Shown in pieces: positions 53,608-61,540 of a DNA stretch of 64,000 nucleotides. Under the pieces are notes generated by a model that did no database searches, had not been told where the DNA came from, and was given only the letters and a program-made list of their open reading frames with translations. This stretch comes from Stenotrophomonas sp. VV52. GTDB taxonomy: Bacteria > Pseudomonadota > Gammaproteobacteria > Xanthomonadales > Xanthomonadaceae. The first letter of the stretch is position 1. Each line of letters opens with the position of its first letter. Made by a program: the position numbers and the translations under genes. Location of the stretch: positions 29,568 to 93,567 of the forward strand of contig NZ_PKQQ01000015.1 in assembly GCF_002893095.1 (NCBI RefSeq), in the 5' to 3' direction.

Positions 53608-54860
53608 ACGACATGACCCAACCGCTGGCGCTGCCCCAGCCAAGCGCGCTGGAGGCCTTCCTGCGCCGCCGCCTGCTGGCGCAGCTGGCACCCCTGCACG
53701 GTGGACGGCTGCACCTGCGCGACGCGCTGGGCGATGTCACCCTGGGCGACGCAGAGGCACCACTGCAGGTCACCGTATGGGTGGACAACCCGGCGTTCTA
53801 CCGCGCGGTAGCGGCGCAGGGCAGCGTGGGTGCAGGCGAGGCCTACATCGCCGGCCACTGGCGCTGCGACAATCTGGTCGCACTGGTGCAACTGCTGGTG
53901 GGCAACCGCGCGCTGCTGGATGGCATGGAGCGCGGCCCGGCGCGGCTGGGCGGTTGGCTGCTGCAGGGCTGGAACCATCTGCGTCGCAACACCCGCGAAG
54001 GCAGCCGCCGCAACATCGCCGCGCATTACGACCTGGGCAACGCGTTCTTCTCGCTGTTTCTGTCCAGCGACCTGATGTACTCCTCGGCGCTGTATGCCGA
54101 CCCCGGCGACACGCTCGAAGCGGCATCGCAGCGCAAGCTGGCGCGCATCTGCGAACAGCTGCAGCTCAAGCCCGGCGACCGTGTCCTTGAAATCGGCACC
54201 GGCTGGGGCGGCTTCGCGGTGTATGCCGCCCTTCACTACGGCTGCCACGTCACCACCACCACCATCTCCAGGGAGCAGTACGCCCTGGCCACCGAGCGGG
54301 TGGCCAGGGCGGGACTGCAGGACAAGGTGACCGTGCTGCTGAACGACTATCGCGACCTGGACGGCCAGTACGACAAGCTGGCCTCCATCGAGATGATCGA
54401 AGCCATCGGTGCGCAGTACCTGGACACCTACTTCGCCAGGCTGGGGCGGTTGCTCAAGCCGGAGGGCCTGGCGCTGCTGCAGGCCATCACCATCGAAGAC
54501 CACCGCTACCAGCAGGCGCTGGGCAGCGTGGACTACATCAAGCGCTTCGTGTTTCCCGGCAGCTTCATTCCCTCACTCAGCGCCATGCTGGCCGCGAAGA
54601 CCCGCAGCAGCGACCTGCAGCTGATCGGTCAGCACGACTTCGGCCAGTCCTACGCGCTCACCCTGCGCGCATGGCGTCGGCGCTTCCTCTCGCAGCTGCC
54701 GGCGGTTCGCGCGCAGGGCTTCGACGAGCGTTTCATCCGCCTGTGGGAGTTTTATCTGGCGTACTGCGAAGGCGGCTTCCTGGAGCGCTCCATCGGTGTC
54801 TCGCAGCTGCTGTTCGCGCGTCCCGGTTACCGGCCGGCCGACATTCCGGGAACCCACTGA
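53604..54860 (+). CDS. cfa: cyclopropane-fatty-acid synthase family methyltransferase
   Basis: 418 residues. The SAM-binding motif is VLEIGTGWGGFAVYAA; YDLGNAFFSLFLSSDLMYSS, FEMIEAIGAQYLDTYF-like (SIEMIEAIGAQYL) and YIKRFVFPGSFIPS are CFA synthase blocks. An N-terminal extension of about 130 residues binds lipid surfaces. Transfers a methylene or methyl group from SAM to double bonds of membrane phospholipids. Start overlaps the DUF1365 stop. Confidence 0.9.
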   Translation: MNDMTQPLALPQPSALEAFLRRRLLAQLAPLHGGRLHLRDALGDVTLGDAEAPLQVTVWVDNPAFYRAVAAQGSVGAGEAYIAGHWRCDNLVALVQLLVGNRALLDGMERGPARLGGWLLQGWNHLRRNTREGSRRNIAAHYDLGNAFFSLFLSSDLMYSSALYADPGDTLEAASQRKLARICEQLQLKPGDRVLEIGTGWGGFAVYAALHYGCHVTTTTISREQYALATERVARAGLQDKVTVLLNDYRDLDGQYDKLASIEMIEAIGAQYLDTYFARLGRLLKPEGLALLQAITIEDHRYQQALGSVDYIKRFVFPGSFIPSLSAMLAAKTRSSDLQLIGQHDFGQSYALTLRAWRRRFLSQLPAVRAQGFDERFIRLWEFYLAYCEGGFLERSIGVSQLLFARPGYRPADIPGTH

Positions 54861-54861
54861 C

Positions 54862-55635
54862 ATGATCAACCTGCTCTGGGTCTGGCTGTATGCCGCCGTC
54901 ATCATGAGCTGGGGCTGGTGGTGGCAACGCCGTCACCAGAACATCGGTGTAGTCGACGTGCTTTGGGCCAAGGGCGTAGGCGCGTCGGCACTGCTGCCTG
55001 CCCTGCTCGGAGAAGGCGCAACGGCGCCACGCATCGCGCTGGCGGTGCTGGGCGGGCTGTGGGGATCGCGGCTCGCCCTGCACCTGTGGAAGCGCGTGCG
55101 CAGCGAGGATGAAGATGGCCGCTACCAGCATCTGCGCAAACACTGGAACGGGCACCAGGGCAAGATCTTCGGCTTCTTCCAGTTCCAGGCGCTGCTGGTC
55201 GTCCTGTTCGCGTTGCCGTTCGTGGCAGTGTCGCAGAGCGCGGACCTGCCGGTGGGCTGGATCATCGCCGCAGTGGCGATGTGGCTGTTCAGCGTAGGCG
55301 GTGAATCGCTCGCCGACCGCCAATTGGCGCGCTTCCGCGCCAACCCGGCCAACAAAGGCAAGACCTGCCGCGACGGGCTGTGGCGTTTCTCGCGGCACCC
55401 CAACTATTTCTTCGAGTGGCTGCACTGGTTCACCTACGTGTTGCTGGCCGTGCATTCGCCGCTGTGGTGGCTGGCTTGGTCTGGCCCGCTGGTGATGTAT
55501 GTGTTCCTGCGTTGGGTAAGCGGCATTCCGTTTACCGAAGCGCAGGCGCTGCGCAGCCGTGGCGAGGATTACCGCGCCTATCAGCGCAGCACCCCGATGC
55601 TGTTTCCGTGGTTTCCCAAGGAGTCCAAACCGTGA
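54862..55635 (+). CDS. DUF1295 membrane protein (steroid-reductase-like)
   Basis: 257 residues with about seven membrane helices; the C-terminal GLWRFSRHPNYFFEWLHWF is the signature of isoprenylcysteine methyltransferase/steroid 5-alpha-reductase-like proteins. The exact activity of DUF1295 is unknown. Starts one base after the cfa stop and ends overlapping the next gene. Confidence 0.85.
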   Translation: MINLLWVWLYAAVIMSWGWWWQRRHQNIGVVDVLWAKGVGASALLPALLGEGATAPRIALAVLGGLWGSRLALHLWKRVRSEDEDGRYQHLRKHWNGHQGKIFGFFQFQALLVVLFALPFVAVSQSADLPVGWIIAAVAMWLFSVGGESLADRQLARFRANPANKGKTCRDGLWRFSRHPNYFFEWLHWFTYVLLAVHSPLWWLAWSGPLVMYVFLRWVSGIPFTEAQALRSRGEDYRAYQRSTPMLFPWFPKESKP

Positions 55636-56705
55636 ATGTCGCCCGTGAATCGCTGCCGCTGCCGGACTACGCACCCGGGCTGACCGGCCTGGCCGAGCGA
55701 GGCCTGCTGCCGGACGCATTGCTGCGGCTGGGCATCCGCCGCCAGTGCGAAGCGCGCCTGCGCGAGGAAAGTGCCGGTGGCGTGGAAGCACAGGCGAAGC
55801 GCTTCTCCGAGCGCATCGTGGGCCTGTCGCGCAGCCCGGTGGCCCTGCACGTGGATGCTGCAAACCGCCAGCATTACGAAGTGCCTGCCGCGTTCTTCCA
55901 GGACTGCCTGGGTACGCGCCTGAAGTACAGCAGCTGCTACTACCCCACCGGCCGCGAAACGCTCGACCAGGCCGAGGAGGCAATGCTGTCGCTGTACGGC
56001 GAACGCGCCCAGCTGGCCGATGGCCAGGACATCCTGGAGCTGGGCTGCGGCTGGGGCTCGCTGACCTTGTGGATGGCAGAACGCCTGCCCGGCGCGCGCA
56101 TCACCGCCGTGTCCAACTCCAACAGCCAGCGCGAATACATCATGGCCCAGTGCCGCGCGCGCGGACTGAAGAACGTGACCGTGCTGACCCGCGACGTGAA
56201 CCAGCTGGTGCTGGACCCGGGCAGCTTCGACCGCTGCGTGTCGATCGAGATGTTCGAGCACATGCGCAACTATGCACGGCTGATGCAGCGCATCCAGCAG
56301 TGGTTGCGTCCGGAAGGCAAGCTGTTCGTACACATCTTCGTGCACCGCACCCTGATGTACCCGTTCGAAACCGAGGGCGACGACAACTGGATGGGCCGCC
56401 ACTTCTTCACCGGCGGCCTGATGCCGGCGGCTGACACCCTGCTGCATTTCCAGCAGCACCTGCGCCTGCAGCAGCGCTGGCTGGTGGATGGCACCCACTA
56501 CGAGCGCACCGCCAACCACTGGCTTGAGCGCCAGGACCAGAACCGCGACGCGGTGATGGCGGTGCTGCGCGCCGGCTATGGCGATGCTGCCGCCGCGCTG
56601 TGGTTCCAGCGCTGGCGCATGTTCTGGATGGCCTGCGCTGAGCTGTTCGGCTACCAGCAGGGCCAGCAGTGGATGGTTGCCCACTACCTGTTCGACCGCG
56701 CCTGA
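55632..56705 (+). CDS. second CFA-like SAM-dependent methyltransferase
   Basis: 357 residues from a GTG start overlapping the DUF1295 stop (GTGA). SAM motif ILELGCGWGSLTLWMAERL (about 135-153), SNSNSQREYI and SIEMFEHMRNYARLM. It is shorter than the first CFA synthase and lacks that N-terminal lipid domain, so it is a different subfamily often found in this cluster; its substrate may be an intermediate made by the upstream enzymes. Confidence 0.87.
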   Translation: MNVARESLPLPDYAPGLTGLAERGLLPDALLRLGIRRQCEARLREESAGGVEAQAKRFSERIVGLSRSPVALHVDAANRQHYEVPAAFFQDCLGTRLKYSSCYYPTGRETLDQAEEAMLSLYGERAQLADGQDILELGCGWGSLTLWMAERLPGARITAVSNSNSQREYIMAQCRARGLKNVTVLTRDVNQLVLDPGSFDRCVSIEMFEHMRNYARLMQRIQQWLRPEGKLFVHIFVHRTLMYPFETEGDDNWMGRHFFTGGLMPAADTLLHFQQHLRLQQRWLVDGTHYERTANHWLERQDQNRDAVMAVLRAGYGDAAAALWFQRWRMFWMACAELFGYQQGQQWMVAHYLFDRA

Positions 56706-56724
56706 ACGCCACGAGGAGAACGCC

Positions 56725-57273
56725 ATGTCACTACGCTCCCTGCTTCCCCTGTTCACCGCCGGCATGCTGCTCAGCGGCTGCGGTGGCAATACCCGCCCGA
56801 TTCCTCCCGTGGCCCATGTGGACGTGCCGCGCTTCATGGGCGACTGGTACGTGATCGCCCATATTCCCAGCCGGCCCGAGCGGGAAGCCTTCGACGCGGT
56901 CGAATCGTATGCGCTGCGCCCGGATGGCCGCATCCAGACCACTTTCAGTTACCGCAAGGGCAGCTTCCAGGCGCCGGTGAAGCAGATGCACCCTATCGGC
57001 ACGGTCAAGGAAGGCACCGGCGGCGCGGAGTGGGGCATGCAGTTCGTGTGGCCGATCAAGGCCGAGTACGTGATCGTCTACCTGGACGATGACTACCAGC
57101 AGACCATTGTGGGCCGCAGCAAGCGCGACTACGTGTGGCTGATGTCGCGCAGCCCGCAGATGTCCGACCAGGACTACCAGAAGGCCATGGGCCGCATCGC
57201 CGCACTGGGCTACGACCTGTCGCAGGTACGCCGGGTGCCGCAGTCAGCCGCAACCGCCCCGCCAACGCAATAA
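56725..57273 (+). CDS. blc: Blc-type lipocalin lipoprotein
   Basis: 182 residues. Lipobox LLSGC (Cys about residue 19). FMGDWYVIAHIPSRPE is the lipocalin GxW motif, and the strand patterns VIVYLDDDYQQTIVG and YVWLMSRSP fit the fold. Bacterial lipocalins sit in the outer membrane and bind lysophospholipids or fatty acids, so it may carry products of this operon. Last gene of the tight series; GAGGAG lies upstream. Confidence 0.9.
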   Translation: MSLRSLLPLFTAGMLLSGCGGNTRPIPPVAHVDVPRFMGDWYVIAHIPSRPEREAFDAVESYALRPDGRIQTTFSYRKGSFQAPVKQMHPIGTVKEGTGGAEWGMQFVWPIKAEYVIVYLDDDYQQTIVGRSKRDYVWLMSRSPQMSDQDYQKAMGRIAALGYDLSQVRRVPQSAATAPPTQ

Positions 57274-57347
57274 CTGCGGCGCCGTTCTCAGGCCCTGAGA
57301 GGGGGCTGGGGGATACTGGTCCCCTGGCGAGGGCAGAGGACGGCGAC

Positions 57348-59231
57348 GTGGCGGACAAGTACTGCGATCTGGTCATGAAGGGCGGTATCACCAGCGGCAT
57401 CGTGTATCCCAACGCGGTGCTGTCTCTGGCACGCGAATACCGGTTCAAGAGCATCGGGGGCACCTCCGCCGGCGCGATTGCCGCAGCGGTGGCAGCGGCG
57501 GCTGCACTGGGCGACCGGCGCTGCCGGGCCGGTGAGGCACTCGGCCCGCAGGCGGGTTTCCCCGGACTGGCCGATGTCTCCACCCAGCTGTCGCGGCGCG
57601 GCTTCATCTACAGCCTGTTCCAGCCTGCCTATGGCGCTCGCACCGCCTACCGGCTGCTGGTGATGCTGACCGGCAAGGCCGGGCTGCCGCGCAAGATCCT
57701 GTGCCTGCTGGCAGCGGTGTTCGCCATTGCGCCGCTGGAACTGCTGGCGGCGCTGGTGGGGCTGCTGGGGATCGGCTGGCTGGCGGCCGGGGTGGAGGGC
57801 ATGTGGGCCACGCTGCTGCCTTCGCTGCTGTGCGCGTATGGGGCAGGCGTGCTGGCTTCGGCGCTGCGCATTGCACGGGTGGCGCGGCGCAACCTGCTCG
57901 GGCTGTGTTCGGGGACCACCCAGTCCGGGTCCGGCACTCCGGCGTTGACCGACTGGCTGCACACGCACCTGCAGGCGCTGTCCGGCAAGCCGCTGGACGA
58001 GCCACTGACCTTTGCCGACCTGCATGCCGCGCCGCGTTACCCGGGCGAGCCGGGCGGGGCGCACGCGATCAGCCTGCAGATGATCACCACCTGCGTCTCC
58101 CATACCGAACCGCGCACGCTGCCGTTCAGTGGCTCGCAGTTCTGGTTCTGCCGTGAGCAGTTCGAGCAGCTGTTCCCGGCCAGCGTGGTGGCCTGGCTGC
58201 TGGCCCGCGCCGGTGCGCCGCAGCGGGTGGAGGGCGTGGACTATTACCGCCTGCTGGAAGGCGAGCAGCTGCCGGTGCTGGTGGCCACGCGCATGAGCCT
58301 GAGTTTCCCGCTGCTGATCAGCGCGGTGCCGCTGCACGAACCGGCCCGGCGGGAGCGCCGTTGCGAAGCGGCGGCCGATCCTGTGCCGTCGCAGGACACC
58401 CGTACCGTGGCCGACAGCACCGAAGGCCTGACCAGTGGCGGGCACGATTGCGGTCCCGTGATTGCCGCGTTCCGCGTGTGCTGGTTCTCCGATGGTGGCA
58501 TCAGCAGCAACTTCCCCATCCACCTGTTCGACGCGGCGCTGCCGCGCTGGCCCACGTTCGGCATCAACCTGGTGTATCCGCACGCGGCCGAGCCGCTGCG
58601 CGCAGCACCGGGTTCACCGGATGCGATCAATGCGGCGGTGTTCCTGCCTACTGAAAACCGCCATGGCTGGCAGCGCAGCTACCAGTCCATCGCCAAGCCG
58701 CTGGCCGCCGCTGAGATGTCCGGCTTCCTGTTCTCCATCGTCTCCACCATGCAGAACTGGCGCGATGTGCTGCAGGCGAGGGCGCCGGGCTACCGCGACC
58801 GCATCGTGCACGTGTCGCTGCAGGGCGACGAGGGGGGCATGAACCTGGACATGCCGCAGGAAGTGCTGAGCCGGATTGCGGCGAAGGGGAGCGTGGCGGG
58901 CGAGCGGTTCTGCGATTTTTCCTTTGCCAATCATTACTGGATCCGCTGGCGCAACCTTGCCTCCGCTTACCAGCGCTACACGCTGGAGGTAGCGCGCACC
59001 GACGACCCCACCCAGCGTGTGGCGGCGTGGCAGGATGCGTATGAGTCGGTGGCGAGTGGTGCACCCAACCCTCCGTCGTACCGGTTCGGCTCCGAAGAGA
59101 AGCGCCGCGCGTCGCAGCAGCTGTGGCGGTTGATGGTGGATCAGGGGCAGGCGTGGGAAGACCTGGGGCCGAACCTGACCGATGGGGCGCCGAGGCCGTT
59201 GCCGCAGATGAAAGTTACCCCGAGCTATTGA
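57348..59231 (+). CDS. patatin-like phospholipase with internal membrane segments
   Basis: 627 residues from a GTG with AGAGGA eight bases upstream. Nucleophile elbow GGTSAG (Ser40) with the N-terminal KGGITSGIVYP loop, and the catalytic Asp in FSDGGISSNFP (about 382). Residues about 110-165 contain two hydrophobic helices, unusual for patatins and placing it at a membrane. It follows the lipocalin by 74 bases; whether it shares the ECF promoter is unclear. It is unrelated in detail to the patatin gene at 60488. Confidence 0.8.
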   Translation: MADKYCDLVMKGGITSGIVYPNAVLSLAREYRFKSIGGTSAGAIAAAVAAAAALGDRRCRAGEALGPQAGFPGLADVSTQLSRRGFIYSLFQPAYGARTAYRLLVMLTGKAGLPRKILCLLAAVFAIAPLELLAALVGLLGIGWLAAGVEGMWATLLPSLLCAYGAGVLASALRIARVARRNLLGLCSGTTQSGSGTPALTDWLHTHLQALSGKPLDEPLTFADLHAAPRYPGEPGGAHAISLQMITTCVSHTEPRTLPFSGSQFWFCREQFEQLFPASVVAWLLARAGAPQRVEGVDYYRLLEGEQLPVLVATRMSLSFPLLISAVPLHEPARRERRCEAAADPVPSQDTRTVADSTEGLTSGGHDCGPVIAAFRVCWFSDGGISSNFPIHLFDAALPRWPTFGINLVYPHAAEPLRAAPGSPDAINAAVFLPTENRHGWQRSYQSIAKPLAAAEMSGFLFSIVSTMQNWRDVLQARAPGYRDRIVHVSLQGDEGGMNLDMPQEVLSRIAAKGSVAGERFCDFSFANHYWIRWRNLASAYQRYTLEVARTDDPTQRVAAWQDAYESVASGAPNPPSYRFGSEEKRRASQQLWRLMVDQGQAWEDLGPNLTDGAPRPLPQMKVTPSY

Positions 59232-59262
59232 CCGCGACCCGTTGCCGGGTGTGCGCCGCTCA

Positions 59263-59409
59263 AATGATTGGCGCCTGCGCCAATCATTCATCCAAACGCC
59301 GCAAAGACTGTCGCTGCGTGGAAATAAGCCATTGATTTCAAATGGGGCGCCAACGACAGGGGCACTGCGCCAAACATTCTGCGCGTTCTGGACTCCGGAT
59401 TACCGCTGA
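59263..59409. other. boundary region with a strong palindrome and related short repeats
   Basis: AATGATTGGCGC at 59263-59274 pairs perfectly with GCGCCAATCATT at 59277-59288 (2-base turn). GCGCCAA-CATTC recurs in direct orientation at 59277-59289 and 59367-59379 with one difference. This marks the point where codon-biased, GC-rich DNA gives way to lower-GC DNA. It could be a terminator, an attachment site or a repeat remnant. Confidence 0.4.
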
Positions 59410-59703
59410 CAGGGAGCTGCCAAAAAGCGACTTGCATCACATATCATCCTGTGGCCTCGCCGCCGACGCAGGGCATCACTGACTTGGGAAGGTACTATTC
59501 CCAGAAGCACCTGCCTTTCAAGTGTCTGGACGGAGGTTATCGGCGCTGAGTTCAACGCGATCGAGATAGATGGATTCGGCAAGCGTCTACTGATCGCTGG
59601 CTTCCGCAGTGGCCAGGGCATTGACTGGATCATGGCGCAGCACTTGGCAGACCAAACACTGGAGCACTACGACTCAGTGGTTGTGGCAGCCGATGACCTA
59701 TAA
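59410..59703 (+). pseudogene. start-less gene remnant at the island edge
   Basis: The frame from 59410 to the TAA at 59701 is open for 97 codons and its last 60 residues look protein-like (VIGAEFNAIEIDGFG, then LLIAGFRSGQGIDWIMAQHL, ending YDSVVVAADDL), but no ATG, GTG or TTG start precedes them. It may be the 3' end of a gene truncated on insertion. The next gene's ATG overlaps its last codons, as in an intact operon. Family not recognised. Confidence 0.4.
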
Positions 59704-60172
59704 GCATCTGATAGACAGATTCTTGGATGCAGGCTTGTCCTTCATCATCCTTGATAAGGAGACTTACCTTCTTGAGCTAGGAATCAACAGTCGTTTGAGG
59801 TCGTCGAGGGTGCCGCCCGTTGGCTACAAGTTTTCTCCGTCAACACAAGCGGTCATCACACAGGCGCTGAACTCCGGTCGACTTGTGCATGAAATATCCG
59901 AAGTGCTCGGAGAGTTGGCGATGCCGCTTAAGCAAATATCAGTTGTCTCCGATGAGCTAGGGGGTCTGGGAATTGCTGCGACTGATCAATTTGGGCTGAG
60001 GTCTCGACTAGAGCTTGAGCATCGTCTTGTCGTTTGGTCCATGTACGAGCCCATGCTTGAATCACTTGTTGGTGCGGCCCTGCGCATTGGGCCTCGTAAG
60101 CCAGATCGCATCGGGAAGATGCGGCTGACTGGAGAGCAAGCGCTGCCTTGGACAAGGGATGAAGTTGATTAG
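59693..60172 (+). CDS. protein of unknown function
   Basis: 159 residues from the ATG at 59693, which overlaps the end of the preceding remnant. The sequence begins MTYKHLIDRFLDAGLSFIIL and is mixed alpha/beta without recognisable motifs, signal or membrane segments. Codon use is unlike the GC-rich genes to the left. A longer frame to 59609 overlaps the remnant. I do not recognise a family; its place beside defence-type genes makes a related role possible. Confidence 0.5.
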   Translation: MTYKHLIDRFLDAGLSFIILDKETYLLELGINSRLRSSRVPPVGYKFSPSTQAVITQALNSGRLVHEISEVLGELAMPLKQISVVSDELGGLGIAATDQFGLRSRLELEHRLVVWSMYEPMLESLVGAALRIGPRKPDRIGKMRLTGEQALPWTRDEVD

Positions 60173-60232
60173 GTACCTCGCCGGCTCGCGATCCATCAGT
60201 GACTGTTGAAGTTAATCAGGAGGAGCCTACTC

Positions 60233-60409
60233 ATGTCGGAGAACGAACCTGCAACGGAAGTGGAGATGTGGGATCGCTGTCCTGCGAGGCTTTCTCCAGG
60301 GACACAGCGTGTGGACATCATCTCCCTCTATCTAAGCCGTCGCAGCCAGGCCGAGCCTACAGAGCTTGGGCGATTGCAAAACGGAACAGAGATGCACTTG
60401 TCGGGGTAA
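60233..60409 (+). CDS. small protein of unknown function
   Basis: 58 residues (MSENEPATEVEMWDRCPARL through MHLSG) preceded by a very strong ribosome site AGGAGGAG at 60218-60225, seven bases from the ATG. Acidic start, no motif. It lies 60 bases after the previous gene on the same strand and ends 78 bases before the stop of the convergent patatin gene. Confidence 0.5.
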   Translation: MSENEPATEVEMWDRCPARLSPGTQRVDIISLYLSRRSQAEPTELGRLQNGTEMHLSG

Positions 60410-60487
60410 GCCAACTATGCATGTCTCGCCACAACGCCCGCACACATCCTTGGGGCTATTCTAGGGAAATGGAGGCTTTGAGTTCTG

Positions 60488-61540
60488 CTAGGGCAAGCGT
60501 GTAAGCCTTTCACCGTGGATCGCAATTCTGTCGAAGTCGGCTCCGGTGAGCTTGATAAGGCTCGTTGGGAACCTGGCGACGAAGTTTGCCTCTTCCTGAT
60601 CTGCAAGGTCCCCACTGGTTGGACTGCCGATGTAGATCATTGCTCCCCTATTGGCACTCTTAGAGAGGTAGTGGTGAAAGGAGCGCACCCTTAGTGCATG
60701 TGACTGGTCAGACATGATGTCGGCCACGCGCTTGATCCGGAATGGATTCAGAGAGTATTTGCTGAAGCCCATATCCAAGGGCCTTCCTGCATCTGACACC
60801 AGGATGAAGTGGCCGTTCGGCTCCTTCGGCTCTCCACTACCCGCATCAAAGAAGGGCTCAAGTCCAAGGTTGTCGTATACGCCACCGTCGTAGAGATGGA
60901 TTACAGAGCCTGGCTGGGAGTCTACCGTTTCGTGTGCAGGATCGCTCCAGCTCGCTCGACGCTTCCACCTGAATTTGTCCGCCCTGAGGCGAAGCGGACC
61001 AAAGCCGCCTGGGAAGGCGGCCGAGACAGCCATTGCGCTGGCCAGGGGGAAGTTGCCCGCAGTTGCGTAGCCCGTGAGGTAATCTCCCAAGTCTGCACGC
61101 TTGAACCGAAAGCGGCGTCCGTTCTCAGCATTGGTCCCATTGATTGACCAATCAGGTGTCGCGGGAAGATCGCTAAGCCTGTTCTCAATACCCCACCGGT
61201 GGCGCAGTGCAGCTGCCAAGAGATTCGAGCGGCTCAGCAAGAAGCGGAGATTCGACAGGCTCGACAATTCGCGGAGTGCATCCCACTGGAGGCTGCGTGA
61301 GGTGAGTTCATCGCGGAGTGCCGGGTAGATCTGTTCCAGAAACCGCTCTGAAGTCGGCCATGCCATGCCAGAGCGATGTAGCACAAGTCCGGTGACAAGG
61401 CTCCCTCCCGACACGCTGGATATCCGAGACACTGACTCCAAACAACCAGCGCCTGCCAGCGCCCGCATGACCCCCAAGTGGAAGGTCATTGCTCTGATGC
61501 CTCCACCGGACAGCACTAGATCGATCTGGCGATCTTTCAA
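60488..61540 (-). CDS. patatin-like phospholipase, CBASS CapV-like effector candidate
   Basis: 350 residues from a TTG start whose bases overlap the stop of the upstream gene (TTGA); the first ATG would remove the GGGIRA oxyanion loop (12-17), so TTG is required. Nucleophile Ser44 is in SVSGGS (first Gly of GxSxG replaced by Ser) and the catalytic Asp218 in YDGG. Patatin effectors degrade the inner membrane in CBASS after activation by a cyclic dinucleotide. Coupling to an E2-E1-JAB gene supports that role; the nucleotide cyclase itself is not in the window. Confidence 0.72.
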   Translation of the reverse strand: MKDRQIDLVLSGGGIRAMTFHLGVMRALAGAGCLESVSRISSVSGGSLVTGLVLHRSGMAWPTSERFLEQIYPALRDELTSRSLQWDALRELSSLSNLRFLLSRSNLLAAALRHRWGIENRLSDLPATPDWSINGTNAENGRRFRFKRADLGDYLTGYATAGNFPLASAMAVSAAFPGGFGPLRLRADKFRWKRRASWSDPAHETVDSQPGSVIHLYDGGVYDNLGLEPFFDAGSGEPKEPNGHFILVSDAGRPLDMGFSKYSLNPFRIKRVADIMSDQSHALRVRSFHHYLSKSANRGAMIYIGSPTSGDLADQEEANFVARFPTSLIKLTGADFDRIAIHGERLTRLP

